From contig JANSWP010000063.1 in the NCBI GenBank assembly GCA_024743405.1, forward strand, positions 1 through 41,871: a stretch of DNA of 41,871 bases. The letters run 5' to 3'. Numbering within the stretch: the first letter of the stretch is position 1; each line of letters starts with the position of its first letter. A program made the position numbers and the translations under genes. The notes under the pieces were generated by a model, which saw nothing but the letters and a program-made list of their open reading frames with translations, was not told the DNA's origin and searched no databases. The stretch comes from Bacteroidota bacterium (GTDB taxonomy: Bacteria > Bacteroidota > Bacteroidia > Chitinophagales > Saprospiraceae). This document shows, piece after piece, positions 35,471-41,871 of this stretch.

Positions 35471-35542
35471 AATTAGTTTCAAATTTTAAAAATATAAATT
35501 TATTAACTTCTGAAAACAAACCATTAAAATAGGAAACTAATT
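35471..35542. promoter_or_regulatory. 10-bp inverted repeat upstream of M43 protease
   Basis: AATTAGTTTC (35471-35480) and GAAACTAATT (35533-35542) are complementary across 52 bases. They sit in the M43 gene's leader, between it and the palindromic element. An operator role is speculative. Confidence 0.2.
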
Positions 35543-35569
35543 TGAGGAAAAAGAAAGACATTGTTGGAA

Positions 35570-35896
35570 TTAGGGAGGAGGAAAAATATAACCTGCCAAT
35601 TTTACTTGTTATTTTTCCTTTATGCATCGTTAAAAATACTCGCCATACCTATGGGTATTTCTGTGTTTTTTGCCTCGTCTAAAGAAAAATTAACTTCCTA
35701 AGAGTATGTTTGGAATTTGTGTTTGAGTGATTTTTTGAGGAAATATTATTTTGAAGGAGGCATTTTTCGCAGTCAAATGCGGGCAATTTGAGGAGAAAAA
35801 TAACGCTGTGCAAAATGATAGTTGACGAAAAATCGCCAAAATCAAAATTCAAACATACTCTAAAATTTGGGTAGCTTATTTATTTCCTACCCACTT
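35570..35896 (-). repeat. Palindromic core-hairpin element, copy E, interrupted by a second element
   Basis: Read on the minus strand this is the same element as at 19.6 and 39.8 kb. Its right-hand half (35570-35698, beginning TTAGGGAGGAGGAAAAATA) and left-hand half (35861-35896, TAAAATTTGGGTAGC...) are split by the insertion at 35702-35860. The core hairpin reads ATACC-CATA-GGTAT on the minus strand (35645-35658), again keeping the pairing. The outermost bases at 35887-35896 have diverged (CCTACCCAC versus CCTCCTCCC). Confidence 0.8.
35702..35860 (+). mobile_element. Nested palindromic element (arms GAGTATGTTTG), TAA target duplication
   Basis: This 159-bp sequence interrupts copy E. Its ends, GAGTATGTTTG and CAAACATACTC, are perfect inverted repeats, and the complementarity runs imperfectly for roughly 57 bases (GATTTTT, TAT-ATTTTG segments). 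It is flanked by TAA on both sides, while uninterrupted relatives have a single TAA at this spot, so it inserted with a 3-bp duplication. The centre, GGAGGCATTTTTCGCAGTCA to AATAACGCTGTGCA with CGCA/TGCG pairing, looks distantly related to the centres of the other elements. No ORF. Confidence 0.85.
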
Positions 35897-35904
35897 ACTA
35901 AAAT

Positions 35905-35932
35905 TGGTCTGATCCAAAAATAGATCAGACCA
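35905..35932 (-). terminator. Terminator after the glucosaminidase gene
   Basis: TGGTCTGATC (35905-35914) and GATCAGACCA (35923-35932) form a perfect 10-bp stem with an 8-base loop, just past the stop of the minus-strand glucosaminidase, followed on that strand by ATTTTA. Confidence 0.7.
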
Positions 35933-35945
35933 TTACGAAAGTAAT

Positions 35946-36806
35946 CTATTTATCAAACTGATACAGGTCAAGCGTTTCAATAATTTGAATCAATTTTTCA
36001 CTATAATTTTTGTCTGTTGCATACCCCGCTTTTTTTACTCCTGTCGCCCAACTCTTATAATCCTTTGTTCCGAATTTTTTTAAATGCTGGTACCTAGGAG
36101 AACTCAACAAAATTGAATGTTCTCTATAACTATCCCAGGCGGTATCAAAAACTCGGAACATGTCAAATGCGTCATCGTCTGAATAGTTCCTGCAGGTACA
36201 ACCCTTGCATTTTGATCTACATTTTATTCCAAAATGATTATTTGATTCTTTGACAAGTTTGCTTCTTCCAGCATCTGTTTCCATTAAACCTTGTGCCAGT
36301 TTTATACTGGCAGGAATACCATATTTTTCCATCTCAGAAATAGCGAGTGTGGCGAATCGTTCCACATAGGTTCTACAATTATTGAGTTTTTCATTGACTA
36401 TTTCTTGAGCAACATCCTTTTTTTCGGCATAATTGGGGTGGAGCACAAAAGTTAAATTATTGAAATCAGCAGATTTCCACTTTGACTTTTTTATTGCTTT
36501 TGATTCGGTAGTTTTTGGCGATGTATATGGTAAGGTATTAAAGGTAGTATGTTCAATTTGGTTCGTGAATTTTGGATTTTCATCATTTTTTATAAGCCCG
36601 GCAGTGCTTTTGAAATTTCTGGATTCAGTATTTTTAAAAGGAGCCTTGTCGTTAAAATTTATTTGAATATTGACATCCTTATTAATAAAAATATGAATGG
36701 CGAATAAAATCAGGATGATTTGGAACCAATTTTTTCCTACCCAATCCAACATATGGATACGAGTATTTTGTTTTAAAAAGCTATCATTGTGTAATTGATA
36801 TTCCAT
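35946..36806 (-). CDS. Membrane-anchored glucosaminidase (GH73-like)
   Basis: A 286-residue peptidoglycan hydrolase, probably an endo-beta-N-acetylglucosaminidase. A cytoplasmic N-terminus (about 25 residues) precedes one membrane segment (WFQIILILFAIHIFI, 27-41), then a polar linker of 100 residues. The catalytic domain (about 145-286) has the GH73 layout, IPASIKLAQGLMETDAGRS with likely catalytic E176, NNHFGIKC and the C-terminal YATDKNYSEKLIQIIE. Between them lies an unusual cysteine cluster, C196, C200, C203 and C205 (CRSKCKGCTC), where most relatives have none or few. It is divergent from GlcNAc kinase. Cell separation or wall turnover is the likely role. Confidence 0.82.
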   Translation of the reverse strand: MEYQLHNDSFLKQNTRIHMLDWVGKNWFQIILILFAIHIFINKDVNIQINFNDKAPFKNTESRNFKSTAGLIKNDENPKFTNQIEHTTFNTLPYTSPKTTESKAIKKSKWKSADFNNLTFVLHPNYAEKKDVAQEIVNEKLNNCRTYVERFATLAISEMEKYGIPASIKLAQGLMETDAGRSKLVKESNNHFGIKCRSKCKGCTCRNYSDDDAFDMFRVFDTAWDSYREHSILLSSPRYQHLKKFGTKDYKSWATGVKKAGYATDKNYSEKLIQIIETLDLYQFDK

Positions 36807-36990
36807 TGGACTGAATTTTTTATTTTAATTTGCCTTTGATTGTGTAAAAATAAAACAAAATGTACTATCAAGTCAAGGTTTATTGAAACTATTTGTTTTA
36901 ATTTATTTTATGGTATGTGTAAATAAATGAAAATCAGTTAGTTGTTTTATTTTATTTTGTCAAAATGTTTTAAGAGATTAAAAAAGGAAA

Positions 36991-37020
36991 CATATTTGTA
37001 CTTAGTGTTAAATTTACACT
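36991..37020 (+). promoter_or_regulatory. Candidate promoter and operator of the GlcNAc kinase-pfkA pair
   Basis: CATATTTG (36991-36998) fits the TAnnTTTG -7 box in seven of eight positions. An imperfect palindrome, AGTGTTAAATTTACACT (37004-37020), follows it and lies 25 bases upstream of the kinase ATG. A palindrome just below a promoter is a classic repressor site, but no regulator is identified. Confidence 0.3.
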
Positions 37021-37044
37021 ACCTTTACCTCAAAATAATTAATT

Positions 37045-37917
37045 ATGTTAGCAATAGCAGATAGCGGTTCTACAAAAGCGGATTGGAAAATAATCAATGA
37101 TCAAGGGGAAGTAACGGACATAAGTACGATGGGGTTCAATCCAAATTATCATAGTAAGAAGATGATAATAGAAGCATTAGAAAAAGGTTTTGCTTCAAAA
37201 ATTAATACTGAAATGATTCATAGAGTTTTATTCTATGGTGCAGGTTGTTGGGATCCTGGAAGAAAAGAAAAAATTGCTTCCGCCTTACGCCAAGTGTTCA
37301 TTAATGCTGAAATCGAGGTGGATCATGATTTATTAGCGGCGGCAAGAGCAACTTGTGGTGATCAGCCTGGAATTTCTTGCATTTTGGGAACAGGGTCAAA
37401 TTCAATCCTTTTTAATGGTGAAAAGGAAATCGATAATATCACTAATTTAGGCTTTTTATTAGGCGATGAAGGAAGTGGATCGCATTTGGGTAAGAAAATT
37501 ATTAGATCCTATTTTTACAGAGAAATGCCTGATGACTTAAAGGAAGATTTTAAGAAATGGGTACCTGGAGGAAAATCTGAAATTTTGGATAATATATATG
37601 GTGAAGGTTCTCCTGCTGTCTATTTGGCTTCCTTTGCCAAATTTTTGTCTGATAATAGAACGCATCCTTTTATTCAGGAAATAGTTTATTTATCATTTGA
37701 TGAATTTATTACACGGCATGTATGTAAATACGAAAATCATGAAAACCTTCCGATCCATTTCATAGGATCAGTTGCCTATTATTTTAAAAATATTCTGGCT
37801 AAAGTGTTGAAATCCAAAAATCTAACTTTAGGGGTAGTTATTAAAAAACCCATCAATAACCTTTCGAAGTTTCATTTGGAACAAGGAGATATTAAAAAGT
37901 CCTTTGCGAAAATTTAA
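37045..37917 (+). CDS. N-acetylglucosamine kinase (BadF/BcrA/BcrD family)
   Basis: A 290-residue sugar kinase of the ASKHA superfamily that phosphorylates GlcNAc to GlcNAc-6-phosphate. The N-terminal phosphate-1 loop is ADSGSTKADWKII (residues 5-17) and the family segment MGFNPNYHS follows. The phosphate-2 region is CILGTGSNSILFNG, and LGFLLGDEGSGSHLGKK is a hallmark of bacterial GlcNAc kinases. The gene is upstream of pfkA by 13 bases and likely co-transcribed, and divergent from a cell-wall glucosaminidase, which suggests a role in amino-sugar recycling. Confidence 0.88.
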   Translation: MLAIADSGSTKADWKIINDQGEVTDISTMGFNPNYHSKKMIIEALEKGFASKINTEMIHRVLFYGAGCWDPGRKEKIASALRQVFINAEIEVDHDLLAAARATCGDQPGISCILGTGSNSILFNGEKEIDNITNLGFLLGDEGSGSHLGKKIIRSYFYREMPDDLKEDFKKWVPGGKSEILDNIYGEGSPAVYLASFAKFLSDNRTHPFIQEIVYLSFDEFITRHVCKYENHENLPIHFIGSVAYYFKNILAKVLKSKNLTLGVVIKKPINNLSKFHLEQGDIKKSFAKI

Positions 37918-37930
37918 GTAATTATAAACA

Positions 37931-38914
37931 ATGAGTAGAGAAATTAATCGAATTGCTGTTTTTACTTCTGGAGGAGATGCACCAGGGATGAATGCTGCTT
38001 TAAGAGCCGTTGTTCGTACTGCCTCCTTTAATGATTTACATGTTTTTGGAATAAAGAAGGGCTATGAAGGTATGATAAATGGGGAGTTTGGTAGAATTGA
38101 AAAGCGGTCGGTTGGAAATATTATGCAACGAGGTGGTACTATTCTCAAAACCGCAAGAAGTGAACAATTTAGAACTAAAGAGGGGAGAGAGCAAGCATAT
38201 GAATATTTGCTGGCATTTGATATTGATGCTTGTATCGCCTTGGGCGGGAATGGTACTTTTACTGGAGCCGAAATTTTTTCTAAAGAACATAACATTCCCT
38301 TTATTGGTGTTCCTTGTACCATAGACAATGATCTTTTTGGAACAGATTACACGATTGGATTTGATACTGCCGTTAATACAGCGATTGAGGCAGTTGATAA
38401 AATTCGTGATACAGCAGAGTCTCATAATCGATTATTTTTCATCGAAGTAATGGGACGAAATTCAGGATTTATTGCTCTAAATACTGCCATTGGGAGTGGT
38501 GCAGGGAGTGTTTTGATCCCCGAAACTGAAACCTCTATTGAAAAATTAGTTGAGAATTTAAAACTCAGCGCTCGAAGAAAGAAAATGTTCAGTCTGGTTA
38601 TTGTGGCAGAGGGGAATAAGAATGGCAATGCTAATGAGATAGCAGAAAAAGTAAGAAAGGAGTTAAGTATGTTTGATACACGGGTGACCATAATTGGCCA
38701 TTTGCAAAGAGGGGGCTCTCCAACGTTCAGAGATCGAGTTTTAGCTAGTCGATTAGGACATGCCGCTGTTAAAGGGTTGATTGAAGGCAAAGGAAATGTA
38801 ATGGCTGGGATCGTAAATGATAAAATAAAATACACGCCATTTAAACAAGCCATTACAAAGCCTAAATTGGTAAATGAGGAGTTGATTCAGTTAGCTCAAA
38901 TCTTGGCGATTTGA
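37931..38914 (+). CDS. pfkA: ATP-dependent 6-phosphofructokinase
   Basis: A 327-residue PfkA that makes fructose-1,6-bisphosphate. Signatures are TSGGDAPGMNAALR (ATP binding), CTIDNDLFGTDYTIGFDTA (catalytic Asp in TIDND), EVMGRNSGFIA (F6P binding) and GHLQRGGSPTFRDR. The motif that is GGDGS or GGDGT in most ATP-PFKs reads GGNGT here, with Asn at residue 107 in place of the Mg-binding Asp (E. coli D103); the following Gly, which marks ATP rather than PPi specificity, is kept. It overlaps the convergent membrane-protein gene by 19 bases. Confidence 0.95.
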   Translation: MSREINRIAVFTSGGDAPGMNAALRAVVRTASFNDLHVFGIKKGYEGMINGEFGRIEKRSVGNIMQRGGTILKTARSEQFRTKEGREQAYEYLLAFDIDACIALGGNGTFTGAEIFSKEHNIPFIGVPCTIDNDLFGTDYTIGFDTAVNTAIEAVDKIRDTAESHNRLFFIEVMGRNSGFIALNTAIGSGAGSVLIPETETSIEKLVENLKLSARRKKMFSLVIVAEGNKNGNANEIAEKVRKELSMFDTRVTIIGHLQRGGSPTFRDRVLASRLGHAAVKGLIEGKGNVMAGIVNDKIKYTPFKQAITKPKLVNEELIQLAQILAI

Positions 38915-39759
38915 TTATTTTTTAATAATAGAATTAAAGCTAGAGGGATCAGAAAATGGGGAAACCTCAAGATTGTCTCATGAGTCCATTGATGTAAACT
39001 CTCGATCCAAAAGTCTGCATAAAAATTTGACCAAACTCTTGCCAAGGACGTAGCCAATCCCCATAAAGCGGCGTAAGCTAAAAATGGAATAACAATCTTC
39101 TTATTAAAGAATAGGCTTATTGTGATTAGAAAATCCAAAATGGCTGCAACTTTCAAAAATAGAATGGCATTCTCGATATTCAATCCTAATATATTGGTGG
39201 TCATTGCAATAAAACTCTCTGGTCTAGGATAATATCCTATGGCGTATAGACCATGACATGAGAAGGTTACTCCAATTCCAATTTTCATTAGTTTGATTAA
39301 CCTGTTTGTTGTAATTAGTTGATTAACAATTAGGTAAAGTAATATTGGACTTCCAAATTGGAGGACATATTCAAAGAATTGTCCAAAATGGAAAAACTTC
39401 TCTTTCGAATATAAAAAAGCTAAAATAATTAAATTGAGGGCTCCTATGAGCAGGATGTAATGAAAGGGTTTAGGGAGTTTTTTTATCCATATCGAAATCA
39501 ACAAACAAGCTACATATAACCAACCGCTAATAATGATTAATAACTGAATATTTTCATCGACCTCAGGGCTTGTAACATATTCTTTCCAGGTTAGATCAGT
39601 AAATAACCGAACCCAAAAACTCATTATAGTTTCATCCCAAAGAAAAGACCTGTAGGGTGCATCAAAGTTGAAGTGTTGCCACGCTCGTCCTGCAAAAACA
39701 CAAATGCTTGATAATTGAACAAGTCTGAATACATGGGTTGAAATAAAGGATTTCATCAA
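38896..39759 (-). CDS. Multi-pass membrane protein of unknown function
   Basis: A 287-residue protein with about six or seven hydrophobic segments, e.g. LLIIISGWLYVACLLISIWI, HYILLIGALNLIILAFLY, VLQFGSPILLYLIVNQL, FLKVAAILDFLITISLFF and FPHFLIPLALILLL. I recognise no catalytic motif or family. Polar or aromatic residues, as in HFNFDAPYRSFLWDE and SCHGLYAIGYYPRPESF, lie between segments. The gene is convergent with pfkA and monocistronic. Confidence 0.75.
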   Translation of the reverse strand: MMKSFISTHVFRLVQLSSICVFAGRAWQHFNFDAPYRSFLWDETIMSFWVRLFTDLTWKEYVTSPEVDENIQLLIIISGWLYVACLLISIWIKKLPKPFHYILLIGALNLIILAFLYSKEKFFHFGQFFEYVLQFGSPILLYLIVNQLITTNRLIKLMKIGIGVTFSCHGLYAIGYYPRPESFIAMTTNILGLNIENAILFLKVAAILDFLITISLFFNKKIVIPFLAYAALWGLATSLARVWSNFYADFWIESLHQWTHETILRFPHFLIPLALILLLKNNQIAKI

Positions 39760-39789
39760 TGAGATTAATAGAAACTATAAAATTTTTTA

Positions 39790-39956
39790 TTAGGGAGGAG
39801 GAAATAAATATGCTACCCAAATTTTAGGAAGTTAATTCTTCTTTAGTCGAGGCAAAAAACACAGACATACCCAAAGGTATGGCGAGTATTTTTTAACGAT
39901 GCATAAAGGAAAAATAAAAAGTAAAATGGGTAGGTTATATTTTTCCTCCTCCCTTA
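39790..39956 (+). repeat. Palindromic core-hairpin element, copy F (arms GGGAGGAGGAAA), best preserved
   Basis: A 167-bp element bounded by TTA-GGGAGGAGGAAATA and TATTTTTCCTCCTCCC-TTA, with about 30 bp of inverted similarity. The centre is GTCGAGGCAAAAAACACAGA, hairpin CATACC-CAAA-GGTATG (39866-39881), then GCGAGTATTTTTTAACGATG. It lies between the membrane protein and the prfB gene; no ORF is present. Confidence 0.87.
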
Positions 39957-40027
39957 CCCTATTTTTTTCGCCGTTTGGGTCAGTTATTCATAAGCCAGAG
40001 CGTTTTTTATCAATTCCTAACATCGGC

Positions 40028-41111
40028 TTAATCTGCCGTTTCGTTCATCAAATAAGCTTTTAAGAATGCCGTAAGGTCACCATCTAATACTTTATCAGGA
40101 TTCGTCACTTTATAATTTGTCCTTAAATCCTTTACCCATCGATCATCCAAAACATAGCTTCTAATTTGTGAACCCCATTCATTTTTCATTTTTTGAGCTT
40201 CCACTTGGTCTTTTTCTTCTAACTGTTTCTGCAATTCGAGTTCGTAAAGTCGAGATTTAAGCATAGTTAACGCTTTTTCCCTGTTTTGGTGTTGAGATCG
40301 TTCTTGTTGGCATTCAGCGGTGAGACCAGTAGGAAGGTGTCTAACTCGAACAGCAGATTCGGTTTTATTGACGTGTTGTCCCCCAGCTCCACTTGCCCGA
40401 AATGTATCCCATTCAATATCTGCCGGATTAATTTCGATTTCAATTCTGTCATCTACCATTGGATGCACAAAAACTGACGAAAAGGAAGTCATTCGTTTGC
40501 CTTGAGAATTAAAAGGACTGATTCTTACTAATCGATGTACACCGTTTTCTCCTTTCAAAAGACCATAGGCATAATCACCACTTATTTCAATAGAAACAGA
40601 TTTTACACCTGCTACCTCACCTTCTTGATAATTGAGTTCGGATACTTTAAATCCTTCTTTATCAGCCCACATTTTGTACATTCGAAGAAGCATTCCCGTC
40701 CAATCATTAGCTTCAGTTCCACCTGCTCCAGAGTTGATTTCTAAAATAGCGTTGAGTTCATCTTCTGGTTTATTAAGGGTAGAACGGAATTCCAGATCAT
40801 CAACAGCTTCAATTGCTTCAGCATATTTTGTATTAACCTCTTCTTCAGTAGCTTCGCCTTCTCGTTGAAATTCAAAGAGTACTTCTAAATCCTCTACAAT
40901 AGCTGATACATTAGTATATTTTTTGACCCACCCTTTATGCCCTTTCAATACCTTCATTATGGATTCGGCATATTTGGGATCATCCCAAAAGTTGGGGTCA
41001 AGAGATGCTTGTTCTTTTTCGTCAATTTGAATTAACCGCTCATCGACGTCAAAGATACCTCCTTAACGAAGCCAGGCGGTCGTTCAATTTCTTAAATTGA
41101 TCGTTTGTCAT
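40028..41111 (-). CDS. prfB: Peptide chain release factor 2, with programmed +1 frameshift
   Basis: RF2 recognises UGA and UAA and triggers peptide release. The gene is in two frames. The first 20 codons begin at the ATG at 41111 (MTNDQFKKLNDRLASLRRYL) and end at an in-frame TGA (41051-41049). The slippery CTT-TGA-C is preceded by AGGAGG-TAT, the Shine-Dalgarno-like booster. Skipping one base brings the ribosome into the long frame (GAC at 41050), giving a 360-residue product of normal RF2 length. The second frame has the SPF recognition tripeptide (RISPFNSQ, about residue 198) and the catalytic GGQ (SGAGGQHVNK, about 243). A shorter reading from the ATG at 40957 would miss domain 1. Autoregulation by RF2 level is established for this arrangement. 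Confidence 0.95.
41046..41063 (-). promoter_or_regulatory. prfB: Programmed +1 frameshift site of prfB
   Basis: The minus-strand sequence AGGAGGTATCTTTGAC contains the SD-like AGGAGG, a 3-base spacer, the slippery CTT and the TGA-C stop context. It is nearly identical to the E. coli prfB site. Low RF2 slows termination at TGA and favours the shift. Confidence 0.93.
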
Positions 41112-41131
41112 TAGTGATTGATTTGTTTTAT

Positions 41132-41174
41132 AAGAAATTGGATTGAAATTGATAGAACTCCAGATCCAATTCTT
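41132..41174. terminator. Hairpin between the FKBP-like gene and prfB
   Basis: AAGAAATTGGAT (41132-41143) and ATCCAATTCTT (41164-41174) pair with one bulged base. It lies between the stop of the FKBP-like gene and the prfB start. It may terminate the upstream gene or fold in the prfB leader. Confidence 0.3.
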
Positions 41175-41218
41175 AAAAGATCGGACTTGTTTCCCTGGCA
41201 GAAAATCAAGTTATGACC

Positions 41219-41665
41219 TTATTTTTCTTTTGAAATAATTTCCAACACTTTAATATCATAGATTACGAAATCCGCATCTTGAAACCCATTCGGTTTCTTG
41301 GCACCTTGTTCTAACGGATAAAAAAGGGAAATACTATCACCAGCTGCCATTGAACTGACACCGGCAAAGAGCGGTGTTTTCGTTTTTACAAAATCAGGTG
41401 GAAGCGTTACTGAGACAGGTTTATTTTGATATTGGGTACAACTGATTACCTTTTCCTTATTTCTTAAGCAATAATGAAAAACCACGGAATCACCTCCTTG
41501 AGCAATTCTACTATTATTTTTCACATGATGAAAATATTCATAATTGCCCTTTTTCGTATAGGTTCTCACAATTGGTTTTGGCTCATTCTTACAAGCAATA
41601 GCCATAAGGAAGGTCAGCGTAATGATGCCTAATAATAGAGTGCTGTTATGAAAGAAATTTTTCAA
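41219..41665 (-). CDS. FKBP-like peptidyl-prolyl isomerase-related lipoprotein
   Basis: A 148-residue exported lipoprotein (lipobox MAIAC, Cys at about residue 25). The mature part, GDSVVFHYCLRNKEKVI... FAGVSSMAAGDSISLFYP... FVIYDIKVLEI, follows the strand pattern of FKBP domains (GD.V..HY....G...., G....M..G....F..P, L.F.I.L). Several active-site aromatic residues are replaced, and the loop that carries the usual GxGxA-x-G residues is altered, so isomerase activity is doubtful; a chaperone-like role is possible. It sits upstream of prfB, 107 bases apart. Confidence 0.65.
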   Translation of the reverse strand: MKNFFHNSTLLLGIITLTFLMAIACKNEPKPIVRTYTKKGNYEYFHHVKNNSRIAQGGDSVVFHYCLRNKEKVISCTQYQNKPVSVTLPPDFVKTKTPLFAGVSSMAAGDSISLFYPLEQGAKKPNGFQDADFVIYDIKVLEIISKEK

Positions 41666-41671
41666 AGTATT

Positions 41672-41833
41672 TTAGCTTAAAGCATTTGGAATTTGATCCA
41701 ATTCTACAATTAAGAGCGTATCTAAATTTTTACTTCCTAAAAACCAATGCTTTATGAACCTGCCTTTCAAATTATTGGAGTCATTTGCCTCGGCAAACTC
41801 CCTTAATAATTTATCGCCAGAACCATAAATCAT
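41672..41833 (-). CDS. 53-residue ORF, possible truncated gene at window edge
   Basis: An open frame on the minus strand, starting MIYGSGDKLLREFAEAND and ending LLIVELDQIPNALS, with gene-like codon use and mixed amino-acid composition. A TGA in the same frame lies 9-11 bases upstream, so it cannot extend further out of the window in this frame. It could be a short intact protein or the tail of a gene broken upstream near the element-like end at 41857. It runs directly into the FKBP-like gene (7 bases apart). No family recognised. Confidence 0.4.
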   Translation of the reverse strand: MIYGSGDKLLREFAEANDSNNLKGRFIKHWFLGSKNLDTLLIVELDQIPNALS

Positions 41834-41862
41834 TGATTCTCAATTTGTAAAATTTTTAGACA
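41714..41862. repeat. Possible degenerate element end pair near window edge
   Basis: ACATACTCTAA at about 41853-41863 matches the right end of the nested element at 35.7 kb. At 41714 the sequence TTAAGAGCGTATCTAAATTT resembles its inverse (TTTAGAGTATGTCTAAAAAT), giving an imperfect inverted repeat of some 24 bases. The region overlaps the 53-codon ORF, so coincidence is possible. Confidence 0.25.
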
Positions 41863-41871
41863 TACTCTAAA

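Noticed and set aside
40028-40957. prfB starting at the internal ATG (309 residues)
   Set aside because: The upstream sequence encodes the conserved N-terminal domain of RF2 in the same frame, joined to a 20-codon start frame by a classical frameshift site.
1-41871. CRISPR array, tRNA or rRNA genes
   Set aside because: No regularly spaced short repeats with unique spacers and no cloverleaf or rRNA sequence were seen in any intergenic region.

Overview
The window comes from a low-GC member of the Bacteroidota, most likely a Saprospiria-like or related marine or free-living lineage. The evidence is three proteins ending in type IX secretion (T9SS) sorting domains, a protein with the TPR/beta-propeller/CRD/OmpA layout of the T9SS-associated protein PorE, SprB-type repeats, lipoboxes of Bacteroidota style, promoters that fit TAnnTTTG, and a LuxC-family acyl-CoA reductase beside a DUF1415 gene. 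There are no tRNA, rRNA, CRISPR, phage or transposase genes; most of it is ordinary chromosome.

Layout. 0.3-9.6 kb: a secreted beta-helix protein, an SGNH hydrolase, a divergent double-AAA Clp-like ATPase, an MBL-fold hydrolase, then a lipocalin-like lipoprotein and a GH13 amylase lipoprotein. 9.6-14.5 kb (minus strand): acyl-CoA reductase, DUF1415, an RluD-type pseudouridine synthase and metG. 15-21.3 kb: PorE-like OmpA protein, plsC, a small TPR protein, dapF with a small membrane protein, and an HtrA protease. 21.4-24.7 kb: an apparent operon of acyl-CoA carboxylase beta subunit, a 44-residue membrane protein, a THUMP-type rRNA methyltransferase and a small secreted protein. 24.9-35.5 kb (minus strand): prolyl oligopeptidase, an SDR, a 1746-residue secreted thioredoxin/SprB-repeat protein, a YiiX-like cysteine hydrolase and an M43 metalloprotease. 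35.9-41.9 kb: a membrane-anchored GH73-type glucosaminidase divergent from GlcNAc kinase and pfkA, a membrane protein, prfB with a programmed +1 frameshift, an FKBP-like lipoprotein and a short ORF at the window edge.

The most unusual content is intergenic. At least six, probably seven, elements of about 155-167 bp recur between genes at 14.63-14.95 (two abutting), 17.9-18.07, 19.59-19.76, 35.57-35.9 (one element nested inside another) and 39.79-39.96 kb. Each is a full-length imperfect palindrome with a related centre (GAGGC, a 5-6 bp hairpin, then GCGAGTATTTTTAAC), and the centre hairpin keeps pairing through compensatory base changes. The outer inverted arms are largely unrelated in sequence from one subgroup to another, yet each arm pairs with its own partner. 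Most ends abut TTA or TAA, and the nested insertion shows a clean 3-bp TAA duplication when compared with uninterrupted copies. This is the reverse of a usual MITE, where termini are conserved and the centre varies, and it is the main candidate here for something undescribed.

Functionally, the genes mix housekeeping (translation: metG, prfB, rRNA methyltransferase, pseudouridine synthase; lysine/peptidoglycan: dapF, glucosaminidase, GlcNAc kinase; glycolysis: pfkA) with cell-surface and secreted functions.
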